From contig NC_090699.1 in the NCBI RefSeq assembly GCF_040954835.1, positions 14,191,817-14,255,816 of the forward strand: 64,000 bases of DNA, given 5' to 3'. Position numbers and translations under genes: made by a program. Under the pieces are notes generated by a model. The model was given only the letters and a program-made list of their open reading frames with translations, did not search any database and was not told where the DNA came from. The first letter of the stretch is position 1; each line of letters opens with the position of its first letter. The stretch comes from Lepisosteus oculatus. Its lineage: Eukaryota; Chordata; Actinopteri; Semionotiformes; Lepisosteidae. Positions 21,542 through 34,200 of this stretch are shown here, in pieces.

Positions 21542-22221
21542 ATGGAAGAAGACAGACCCGACGGGGGCCCCGCCCCCTCAGAAGCCCTAGTGCCGCAGCT
21601 GTCAGGCGGGAGACGAGAGGCGTCAGTTCGACTCGCCCTCAGCCACTGAGACAACACTGCGGATTATTATTTTATTCAGCGCTTTTTAACGCTTTTTGTA
21701 AATGACTTCAATACTCCTGGAATTGTTAATTAAAAAAAAACCTTCGCAGGAGAAACAAAACTTTTAGTCGCTCAGTATTGCTTTCAATATCATCTCGCTG
21801 GTTAATCTTTCGATATTGTGTTCACAATATACTGAAATTAAAAAAAAACTAAGACTCCGTACAGACGGAAAGGAATCGTTATTGATGTTCAGCTATTTTA
21901 CGTTCTGGCTCTGCGCTCAACTATACAACCGAAGTTTCAGTTGGGATCTCGAGAGAGGGGAATATTGATCCGAATATCGGAATAACTTTTAAAAACTGAT
22001 CGAAATGATTTCGCCCAGCTTGACGCTGGGATTTTAAACGGAAAACTCAACACTGTTGGGCATTTCTCTATGGGTACGTTTTAACAAGGGTCCTTTAAAA
22101 AATCTCTCAGGGAATATCAGTGCAGACAGGGCGCAGGTCGATCTGACCATCGATTAGTATCTCGTGCTGGGACAGAAGCGGTCGATCGCCAATCACCGAT
22201 CAGTAACAGAGACCCGGGACC

Positions 22222-25200
22222 ATGTTTTACTACCCTAACGTGCTGCAGAGGCACACCGGCTGCTTCGCCACCATCTGGTGAGATCATCGTCCGGCTACAA
22301 AACTTTCCTATAGGACTGAGGTGGAGTGTGTGTGAGTGTACAGTACCTATAGGATTGAGGTGGTGTGTGTGAGTGTACAGTACCTATAGGATTGAGGTGG
22401 AGTGTGTGTGAGTGTACAGTACCTATAGGATTGAGGTGGAGTGTGTGTGAGTGTACAGTACCTATAGGATTGAGGTGGTGTGTGTGAGTGTACAGTACCT
22501 ATAGGATTGAGGTGGTGTGTGAGTGTACAGTACCTATAGGATTGAGGTGGAGTGTGTGTGAGTGTACAGTACCTATAGGATTGAGGTGGTGTGTGAGTGT
22601 ACAGTACCTATAGGATTGAGGTGGAGTGTGTGTGAGTGTACAGTACCTATAGGATTGAGGTGGGGTGTGTGTGAGTGTACAGTACCTATAGGATTGAGGT
22701 GGTGTGTGAGTGTACAGTACCTATAGGATTGAGGTGGTGTGTGTGAGTGTACAGTACCTATAGGATTGAGGTGGTGTGTGTGTGAGTGTACAGTACCTAT
22801 AGGATTGAGGTGGAGTGTGTGTGAGTGTACAGTACCTATAGGATTGAGGTGTTGTGTGTGAGTGTACAGTACCTATATGATTGAGGTGGTGTGTGTGAGT
22901 GTACAGTACCTATAGGATTGAGGTGGAGTGTGAGTGTACAGTACCTATAGGATTGAGGTGGAGTGTGTGTGAGTGTACAGTACCTATAGGATTGAGGTGG
23001 AGTGTGTGTGAGTGTACAGTACCTATAGGATTGAGGTGTTGTGTGTGAGTGTACAGTACCTATATGATTGAGGTGGTGTGTGTGAGTGTACTGTACCTAT
23101 AGGATTGAGGTGGTGTGTGTGAGTGTACAGTACCTATAGGATTGAGGTGGTGTGTGTGAGTGTACAGTACCTATAGGATTGAGGTGTTGTGTGTGAGTGT
23201 ACAGTACCTATAGGATTGAGGTGGTGTGTGAGTGTACAGTACCTATAGGATTGAGGTGTTGTGTGTGAGTGTACAGTACCTATAGGATTGAGGTGGAGTG
23301 TGTGTGAGTGTACAGTACCAATAGGATTGAGGTGGAGTGTGTGTGAGTGTACAGTACCTATATGATTGAGGTGGAGTGTGTGTGAGTGTACTGTACCTAT
23401 AGGATTGAGGTGGAGTGTGTGTGAGTGTACAGTACCTATAGGATTGAGGTGGAGTGTGTGTGAGTGTACAGTACCTATAGGATTGAGGTGTTGTGTGTGA
23501 GTGTACAGTACCTATATGATTGAGGTGGTGTGTGTGAGTGTACTGTACCTATAGGATTGAGGTGGTGTGTGTGAGTGTACAGTACCTATAGGATTGAGGT
23601 GGTGTGTGTGAGTGTACAGTACCTATAGGATTGAGGTGTTGTGTGTGAGTGTACAGTACCTATAGGATTGAGGTGGTGTGTGAGTGTACAGTACCTATAG
23701 GATTGAGGTGTTGTGTGTGAGTGTACAGTACCTATAGGATTGAGGTGGAGTGTGTGTGAGTGTACAGTACCAATAGGATTGAGGTGGAGTGTGTGTGAGT
23801 GTACAGTACCTATATGATTGAGGTGGAGTGTGTGTGAGTGTACTGTACCTATAGGATTGAGGTGGTGTGTGTGAGTGTACAGTACCAATAGGATTGAGGT
23901 GGTGTGTGTGAGTGTACAGTACCTATAGGATTGAGGTGGAGTGTGTGTGAGTGTACAGTACCTATAGGATTGAGGTGGAGTGTGTGTGAGTGTACAGTAC
24001 CAATAGGATTGAGGTGGAGTGTGAGTGTACAGTACCTATAGGATTGAGGTGGAGTGTGTGTGAGTGTACAGTACCTATAGGATTGAGGTGGAGTGTGAGT
24101 GAGTGTACAGTACCTATAGGATTGAGGTGGAGTGTGTGTGAGTGTACAGTACCTATAGGATTGAGGTGGAGTGTGTGTGAGTGTACAGTACCTATAGGAT
24201 TGAGGTGGAGTGTGTGTGAGTGTACAGTACCTATAGGATTGAGGTGGTGTGTGAGTGTACAGTACCTATAGGATTGAGGTGGAGTGTGTGTGAGTGTACA
24301 GTACCTATAGGATTGAGGTGGAGTGTGTGTGAGTGTACAGTACCTATAGGATTGAGGTGTTGTGTGTGAGTGTACAGTACCTATAGGATTGAGGTGGTGT
24401 GTGTGAGTGTACAGTACCTATAGGATTGAGGTGTTGTGTGTGTGAGTGTACAGTACCAATAGGATTGAGGTGGAGTGTGAGTGTACAGTACCTATAGGAT
24501 TGAGGTGGAGTGTGTGTGAGTGTACAGTACCTATAGGATTGAGGTGGAGTGTGAGTGAGTGTACAGTACCTATAGGATTGAGGTGTTGTGTGTGAGTGTA
24601 CAGTACCTATATGATTGAGGTGGTGTGTGTGAGTGTACAGTACCTATAGGATTGAGGTGTTGTGTGTGAGTGTACAGTACCAATAGGATTGAGGTGGAGT
24701 GTGAGTGTACAGTACCTATAGGATTGAGGTGGAGTGTGTGTGAGTGTACAGTACCTATAGGATTGAGGTGGTGTGTGTGAGTGTACAGCACCTATATGAT
24801 TGAGGTGGTGTGTGTGAGTGTACAGTACCTATAGGATTGAGGTGTTGTGTGTGAGTGTACAGTACCTATAGGATTGAGGTGGAGTGTGTGTGAGTGTACA
24901 GTACCTATAGGATTGAGGTGGAGTGTGTGTGAGTGTACAGTACCTATAGGATTGAGGTGGAGTGTGTGTGAGTGTACAGTACCTATAGGATTGAGGTGTT
25001 GTGTGTGAGTGTACAGTACCTATATGATTGAGGTGGTGTGTGTGAGTGTACTGTACCTATAGGATTGAGGTGGTGTGTGTGAGTGTACAGTACCTATAGG
25101 ATTGAGGTGGTGTGTGTGAGTGTACAGTACCTATAGGATTGAGGTGTTGTGTGTGAGTGTACAGTACCTATAGGATTGAGGTGGAGTGTGTGTGAGTGTA

Positions 25201-28200
25201 CAGTACCTATAGGATTGAGGTGGTGTGTGTGAGTGTACAGTACCTATAGGATTGAGGTGGTGTGTGTGAGTGTACAGTACCTATAGGATTGAGGTGTTGT
25301 GTGTGAGTGTACAGTACCTATAGGATTGAGGTGGAGTGTGTGTGAGTGTACAGTACCTATAGGATTGAGGTGGTGTGTGTGAGTGTACAGTACCTATAGG
25401 ATTGAGGTGGTGTGTGTGAGTGTACAGTACCTATAGGATTGAGGTGGAGTGTGTGTGAGTGTACAGTACCTATAGGATTGAGGTGGTGTGTGTGAGTGTA
25501 CAGTACCTATAGGATTGAGGTGGTGTGTGTGAGTGTACAGTACCTATAGGATTGAGGTGGAGTGTGTGTGAGTGTACAGTACCTATAGGATTGAGGTGGA
25601 GTGTGTGTGAGTGTACAGTACCTATAGGATTGAGGTGGTGTGTGTGAGTGTACAGTACCTATAGGATTGAGGTCGGGTGTGTGTGAGTGTACAGTACCTA
25701 TAGGATTTAAGTGAGGTGTGTGAGAGTGTACAGTACCTGTAGGAGTGGCCTGTGGATTGTGTATGTATATGGCATATCAGATTGTGTTATATGGAATGTG
25801 TATCCCAGTGTGTCTCCAGCTCCCCCTGCTGGCCCAGTGTTGTAGAAGAGCTGTGTATCCCAGTGTGTCTCCCCCTGCTGGCCCAGTGTTGTAAAAGAGC
25901 TGTGTATCCCAGTGTGTCTCCAGCTCCCCCTGCTGGCCCGGTGTTGTATAACAGCTGTGTCTCCAGCTCCCCCTGCTGGCCCAGTGTTGTATAACAGCTG
26001 TGTATCCCAGTGTGTCTCCCCCTGCTGGCCCAGTGTTGTATAACAGCTGTGTATCCCAGTGTGTCTCCCCCTGCTGGCCCAGTGTTGTATAACAGCTGTG
26101 TAATGGTGTAATGTGTGTTTTTGTTGTGTTCAGGCTCGCTGCCACGAAAGGTATCCAGGTCACCCGCCGCGAGTGTCTCAAAGTGAACGTCGGGCAGACA
26201 TGGTGAGGCTCTGTCTCTCCCTGTGTGCGGCTGTTTGCAGCACAACGAGCTTGAGAGTCTGTCACTGTGCGTCTTTCTCTGTGTGTGAGCACGTCTCTCA
26301 GTGTGTATTTCTGTGTGAGTCTGTGTGTAAGTACGTCTCTCAGTGTGTGTTGCTGTATGTCTGTGTGTGAGAATGTCTCTCGGTGTGTTTGTGTGTGATT
26401 ATTTATCTCAGTTTGTGTATGTCTGTGTGAGCATATGTCTCATTGTGTGTTTTCTCTATGTGAGCGTGTGTCTGTCTGTGTGTTTCTCAGGGTATGTTTC
26501 TGTGTGTGAGTGTTTGTGTGTAAGTACGTCTCTCAGTGTATGTTTCTGTCTGTGTGTCTGTGAGTGAGCACATCTTTCAGTGTGTGTGTGTGAGTGTGTG
26601 TTTGTGTTTAAGTACGTCTCTCAATGTGTGTGTTTCTCTAGGTCAGTGTGTGTCTGTGTGTGCGTATGTCTCTCAGTGTGTGTTTCTGTATGTGTGTATG
26701 TCTCATTGTGTGTTCCTGTATGTGAGTGTAAGTACGTCTCTCAGTGTGTGTGTTTCTCTAGGTCAGTGTGTGTCTGTGTGTGCGTATGTCTCTCAGTGTG
26801 TGTTTCTGTTTGTGTGTATGTCTCATTGTGTGTTCCTGTATGTGAGTGTAAGTACGTCTCTCAGTGTGTGTGTTTCTCTAGGTCAGTGTGTGTCTGTGTG
26901 TGCGTATGTCTCTCAGTGTGTGTTTCTGTGTGTGTGTGTCTGTGAGTGAACACATCTCTCAGTGTGCGTGTGTGTACGTCTCTCAGTGTGCGTTTCTGTG
27001 TGTAAGTTTAAGTTCATGAGCTTGTGTCTGTCTTTGTGTGTGTCTGTGTGCTGCTGTGTGTGTCCAGGTGTGTCAGTCTCAGTGTGAGAGAGAGCGTCTG
27101 TCTGTTTTATGCATAAGAAATGAAGAGATTCTTCAACAACTATTTTACTCAAAAGTACCATTACTTGTCTCTCAGGGAGTTTATTATTGCTTATTTATTA
27201 TTGAGAGGAACATGTGGGCTCATTGTGACATAACACCTCACTTCCTGTGTCTACAGTGATGACATCATGGACTACGTGCTGGTGCGAGTGGAGCCCCTCC
27301 TTCCTGACCTCCCCCGACCCCGATTCTCCCTCTACCTGTCCTGTCTGCTGCAGTATGGAGTCGTCCTGGTCTACCACCGCCAGTGCAACTACCTGCTGGG
27401 TACATTAACACTGCACTGAGAGAGAGGGGTTCATACAGACACACTGACTGACTGGACACTCCAGTACATTAACACTGCACTGAGAGAGAGGGGTTCATAC
27501 AGACACACTGACTGACTGGACACTCCAGTACATTAACACTGCACTGAGAGAGAGGGGTTCATACAGACACACTGACTGGACACTCCAGTACATTAACACT
27601 GCACTGAGAGAGAGGGGTTCATACAGACACACTGACTGGACACTCCAGTACATTAACACTGCACTGAGAGAGAGGGGTTCATACAGACACACTGACTGAC
27701 TGGACACTCCAGTACATTAACACTGCACTGAGAGAGAGGGGTTCATACAGACACACTGACTGACTGGACACTCCAGTACATTAACACTGCACTGAGAGAG
27801 AGGGGTTCATACAGACACACTGACTGGACACTCCAGTACATTAACACTGCACTGAGAGAGAGGGGTTCATACAGACACACTGACTGACTGGACACTCCAG
27901 TACATTAACACTGCACTGAGAGAGAGGGGTTCATACAGACACACTGACTGACTGGACACTCCAGTACATTAACACTGCACTGAGAGAGAGGGGTTCATAC
28001 AGACACACTGACTGGACACTCCAGTACATTAACACTGCACTGAGAGAGAGGGGTTCATACAGACACACTGACTGACTGGACACTCCAGTACATTAACACT
28101 GCACTGAGAGAGAGGGGTTCATACAGACACACTGACTGACTGGACACTCCAGTACATTAACACTGCACTGAGAGAGAGGGGTTCACACAGACACACTGAC

Positions 28201-31200
28201 TGACTGGACACTCCAGTACATTAACACTGCACTGAGAGAGAGGGGTTCATACAGACACACTGACTGACTGGACACTCCAGTACATTAACACTGCACTGAG
28301 AGAGAGGGGTTCATACAGACACACTGACTGGACACTCCAGTACATTAACACTGCACTGAGAGAGAGGGGTTCACACAGACACACTGACTGACTGGACACT
28401 CCAGTACATTAACACTGCACTGAGAGAGAGGGGTTCACACAGACACACTGACTGACTGGACACTCCAGTACATTAACACTGCACTCTCTTTCTGCCTGGC
28501 TGTAGAGGAGATCCAACATACTCTGGAGAGGCTGATTCGCTCTGAGAAGCACCTGAGGATCGATATGACAGAGCCAGAGAGGTTAGAGGTCAAGAGCAAC
28601 ACTGACACCCATCTGTCTCACTGTCTCAGTCCTGACAGAGAAGGGCAATCTATAAGTGGGGTACCTTTATATGCACCTATAAGGGGGGTACACCCGTATA
28701 TGCAACTATAAGGGGGGTACACCTGTAAGCAGGCTACACCTGTACTCACCCCTATAAGGGGGGCACACCTGTAGATGCCCCCATAAGGGGGGTGCACCTG
28801 TACATGCAGCAATAAGGGGGTGCACACCTCTACATGCACCAATAAGGGGGGGTACACCTGTACATGCACCTGTAAGCGGGGTACACCTGTACGTGCACCA
28901 ATAAGCTGTAGTAATAAAGTCTCAATGTCTACCAATGACATCACTGCGACTCTATTGCCATGGCGCCCAGGCTGCTGTCACTGGTATCCTGGCACACAGT
29001 CTGCTCTGTGTCTCCCTCCAGGGTCAACGTGAACCTGCCGGACCCACTGTCTCTCCTCATGGACACTGAGGGGGCCCTTGACCCATTCTTCGGGGTCATG
29101 AGTGCTGACCTCACACTGCCCAGTCCACTGAGACTGCCCCAGGTGAGACACACTGACCTCACACTGCCCAGTCCACTGAGACTGCCCCAGGTGAGACACA
29201 CTGACCTCACACTGCCCAGTCCACTGAGACTGCCCCAGGAGAGACACACTGACACTGATCTCACACTGAGACTGCCCCAGGTGAGACACACTGACACTGA
29301 TCTCACACTGAGACTGCCCCAGGAGAGACACACTGACACTGACCTCACAGTGAGACTGCCCCAGGAGAGACACACTGACACTGACCTCACACTGAGACTG
29401 CCCCAGGAGAGACACACTGACACTGACCTCACAGTGAGACTGCCCCAGGAGAGAGACACTGACACTGACCTCACACTGAGACTGCCCCAGGAGAGACACA
29501 CTGACACTGACCTCACACTGAGACTGCCCCAGGAGAGACAAACTGACCTCACACTGCCCAGTCCACTGAGACTGCCCCAGGAGAGACAAACTGACCTCAC
29601 ACTGCCCAGTCCACTGAGACTGCCCCAGGTGAGACACACTGACCTCACACTGCCTAGTCCACTGAGACTGCCCCAGGAGAGACACACTGACACTGATCTC
29701 ACACTGAGACTGCCCCAGGAGAGACACACTGACACTGACCTCACAGTGAGACTGCCCCAGGAGAGACACACTGACACTGACCTCACACTGAGACTGCCCC
29801 AGGAGAGACACACTGACACTGACCTCACAGTGAGACTGCCCCAGGAGAGACACACTGACACTAACCTCACACTGAGACTGCCCCAGGAGAGATACACTGA
29901 CACTGACCTCACACTGAGACTGCCCCAGGAGAGACAAACTGACCTCACACTGCCCAGTCCACTGAGACTGCCCCAGGTGAGACACACTGACCTCACACTG
30001 CCCAGTCCACTGAGACTGCCCCAGGTGAGACACACTGACACTGATCCCACACTGCCCAGTCCACTGAGACTGCCCCAGGAGAGACACACTGACACTGACC
30101 TCACACTGAGACTGCCCCAGGAGAGACACACTGACACTGACCTCACACTGAGACTGCCCCAGGAGAGACACACTGACACTGACCTCACAGTGAGACTGCC
30201 CCAGGAGAGACACACTGACACTGACCTCACACTGAGACTGCCCCAGGAGAGACACACTGACACTGACCTCACACTGAGACTGCCCCAGGAGAGACACACT
30301 GACCTCACACTGCCCAGTCCACTGAGACTGCCCCAGGAGAGACACACTGACCTCACACTGCCCAGTCCACTGAGACTGCCCCAGGAGAGACACACTGACC
30401 TCACACTGCCCAGTCCACTGAGACTGCCCCAGGAGAGACACACTGACCTCACACTGCCCAGTCCACTGAGACTGCCCCAGGTGAGACACACTGACCTCAC
30501 ACTGCCCAGTCCACTGAGACTGCCCCAGGAGAGACACACTGACACTGACCTCACACTGAGACTGCCCCAGGTGAGACACACTGACACTGATCTCACACTG
30601 AGACTGCCCCAGGAGAGACACACTGACACTGACCTCACACTGAGACTGCCCCAGGAGAGACAAACTGACCTCACACTGCCCAGTCCACTGAGACTGCCCC
30701 AGGTGAGACACACTGACCTCACACTGCCTAGTCCACTGAGACTGCCCCAGGAGAGACACACTGACACTGATCTCACACTGAGACTGCCCCAGGAGAGACA
30801 CACTGACACTGACCTCACAGTGAGACTGCCCCAGGAGAGACACACTGACACTGACCTCACACTGAGACTGCCCCAGGAGAGACACACTGACACTGACCTC
30901 ACAGTGAGACTGCCCCAGGAGAGACACACTGACACTAACCTCACACTGAGACTGCCCCAGGAGAGACACACTGACACTGACCTCACACTGAGACTGCCCC
31001 AGGAGAGACACACTGACACTGACCTCACACTGAGACTGCCCCAGGAGAGACAAACTGACCTCACACTGCCCAGTCCACTGAGACTGCCCCAGGAGAGACA
31101 AACTGACCTCACACTGCCCAGTCCACTGAGACTGCCCCAGGTGAGACACACTGACCTCACACTGCCTAGTCCACTGAGACTGCCCCAGGAGAGACACACT

Positions 31201-34200
31201 GACACTGATCTCACACTGAGACTGCCCCAGGAGAGACACACTGACACTGACCTCACAGTGAGACTGCCCCAGGAGAGACACACTGACACTGACCTCACAC
31301 TGAGACTGCCCCAGGAGAGACACACTGACACTGACCTCACAGTGAGACTGCCCCAGGAGAGACACACTGACACTAACCTCACACTGAGACTGCCCCAGGA
31401 GAGATACACTGACACTGACCTCACACTGAGACTGCCCCAGGAGAGACAAACTGACCTCACACTGCCCAGTCCACTGAGACTGCCCCAGGTGAGACACACT
31501 GACCTCACACTGCCCAGTCCACTGAGACTGCCCCAGGAGAGACACACTGACACAAGAGAGTGCAGCTGCTGAGGTTTTTGACACTGTAAGCAATATCTAC
31601 AACCACTCACATGAACAGCCTGTGTGTGTGTGATTGCAGATTCAACACATCCTGGAAGCAGCAACCCCAGAGCGCTCACCTGTGGAGTCTCCTCGAATCT
31701 CACCAGAGGGTCAGTCCCAGCGAGAACAGAGAGGGGTTAATACTTCAGTGAGAGAGAAGGGGGTTAATACAGCAGTGAGAGGGGTTAATACCACAGTGAG
31801 AGAGAGAAGGAGGTTAATACTGCAGTGAGAGAGAGAAGGGGGTTAACACTACAGTGAGAGAGGGGTTAATACCACAGTGAGAGAGAGAAGGAGGTTAATA
31901 CCACAGTGAGAGAGAGGTTAATACTGCTGTGAGAGAGAGAAGGGGGTTAACACTGCAGTGAGAGACAGAGGTTAATACTGCAGTGAGAGACAGGTTAATA
32001 CTACAGTGAGAGAGAGAGGTTAATACTGCAGTGAGAGAGAGAAAGGGGTTAATACTGGAGTGAGAGAGAGAAGGCGGTTAACACTGCAGTGAGAGACAGG
32101 TTAATACTGCAGTGAGAGACAGGTTAATACTACAGTGAGAGAGAGGGGTTAATACTGCAGTGAGAGAGAGAAAGGGGTTAATACTGCAGTGAGAGACAGG
32201 TTAATACTACAGTGAGAGAGGGGTTAATACTGCAGTGAGAGACAGAGGTTAATACTACAGTGAGAGGGGGTTAATACTACAGTGAGAGAGGGGTTAATAC
32301 TGCAGTGAGAGAGAGGTTTATACTGCAGTGAGAGAGAGTCTGGAGTTAGAACTACAGTGAGAGATGAGTTAATACAGCACTGAACAAGAATGACTAAGTG
32401 TGGTTTCTAAGTGTGCCCTCTAAATGTCTGGACTTGGGCTCTGGTGTCAAGATGGGCGGAGTTATCTTGTGAGAAGGGCGGGGCCGCCTGCTGAGAGGCT
32501 GTGCCTGTCTCATTTGAGGGTGTGGCTATCACACATGGGGGCGGGGTCATCTCCTGAGAGGATGTGGCAGTCTTACATCAGGGTGGGATTATCTCCCAGG
32601 AGGGTGTGGTAGGTTCTAATCAGGGTGGGGCTATCTCACGAGGGTGGGGCCATCTCCCGCCAGGGTGGGGTTATCTCACAGGAGGGCTGGGATATTTGCC
32701 CCAGTGTGGGGTCGTCTCCCGGGAGGGTGGGGTTATCTCACAGGAGGGCTGGGATTTTTGCCCCAGTGTGGGGTCGTCTCCCGCGAGGGTGGGGTTATCT
32801 CACAGGAGGGCTGGGATATTTGCCCCAGTGTGGGGTTGTCTCCCGCCAGGGTGGGGTTATCTCACAGGAGGGCTGGGATATTTGCCCCAGTGTGGGGTCG
32901 TCTCCCGCGAGGGTGGGGTTATCTCACAGGAGGGCTGGGATATTTGCCCCAGTGTGGGGTCGTCTCCCGCGAGGGTGGGGTTATCTCACAGGAGGGCTGG
33001 GATATTTGCCCCAGTGTGGGGTCGTCTCCCGCGAGGGTGGGGTTTCAGACAGTACCCATCGGTCTGTGTGTGTTGTGCCTGCAGCCCTGACAGCCTCTCC
33101 AGAGTCCATCACCCTGAGGGAGAAGGAGCCCATTGTGACACCAGCTCCTGAGGTACAGGAGACACTGTCGCTCTCTCTCCTGTCCTCTCTCCTCTCTCCT
33201 CTCACTCTCCTCTCTCCTGTCCTCTCTCCTCTCACTCTCTCTCTCCCTCTCACTCTCTCTCTCCCCTCCCTCTCCCTCTTCCTCTCCCTCTCCCTCTCCC
33301 TCTTCCTCTCCCTCTCCCTCTCCCTCTCACTCTCCTCTCTCCCTATCTTCTCTCTCCATCTCTCCCTCTCCTCCCCTCTCTCCCTCTCCTCTCAATTCAA
33401 TTCAATTCAATTCAATTCAAGGTGCTTTATTAGCATGACCGATAGGTACAATCAGTGTTGCCAAAGCAAATAAAAATAATAAAATTAACATAGAACAAAA
33501 CAAAAAATAGAAGTAAAATAAAATCTACAGACATGTTACAGACATTTACAACAAAGACATATTATATAATATCGACATATACTGTAGGCGGCTGGAGCAT
33601 TATTGGGAGACGGACTCACTGTTCCTCAGGCTGTGACAGGAGATCACATACTGGGCTGCCAGATCAACTGAGTTCCCTCCTCCCTCTCCCAGTAGGATTG
33701 GGACCTGTTGTGGTTTTGGCAGGTGTGGGAACTCTAGGATTAGATTTCTGAATTTCGGGAAGAATGTTTCTCTAATCCCAGAGTATCTGTCACAGTGCAG
33801 TAGGAAGTGCACCTCTGTCTCTATTTCTCCCTGCTGGCAGTGGGAGCACAGCCTGTCCTCTCTGGGCAGCCAGGTCTGCCTGTGTCACCCAGTTTCTATG
33901 GCCAGGTTGTGGTCACTGAGCCTGTACTTCGTCAGGGTCTGTTTCTGTTTGTTATTTTTTATTTTGGTCAAATATTCAGCTAGTGTGTATTGTCTGTTTA
34001 AGGTTCTGTAGCATTCCAGTTTATGTTGTGTTTGTGTGTGTGTGTCCCAGTGTGTGAGATATTGCTGTTTGATCTGTGCTGTGATGTGGTTGAGTCTGGG
34101 TTGTGGTGCTCTAGCAGTGCTGTCCTGAGGGTGGTTAGTGTCGGTGTGGCTCAGGTCGGTGAGCCTCAGGACCAGCTGGCTCAGGGGGCTCTGTTTTGGG

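Noticed and set aside
28941-31703. Minus-strand frames of 871-920 codons opposite REC8 exon 5
   Set aside because: Shadow of the 42/48-base array; Ser/Val/Cys-rich with no gene structure.
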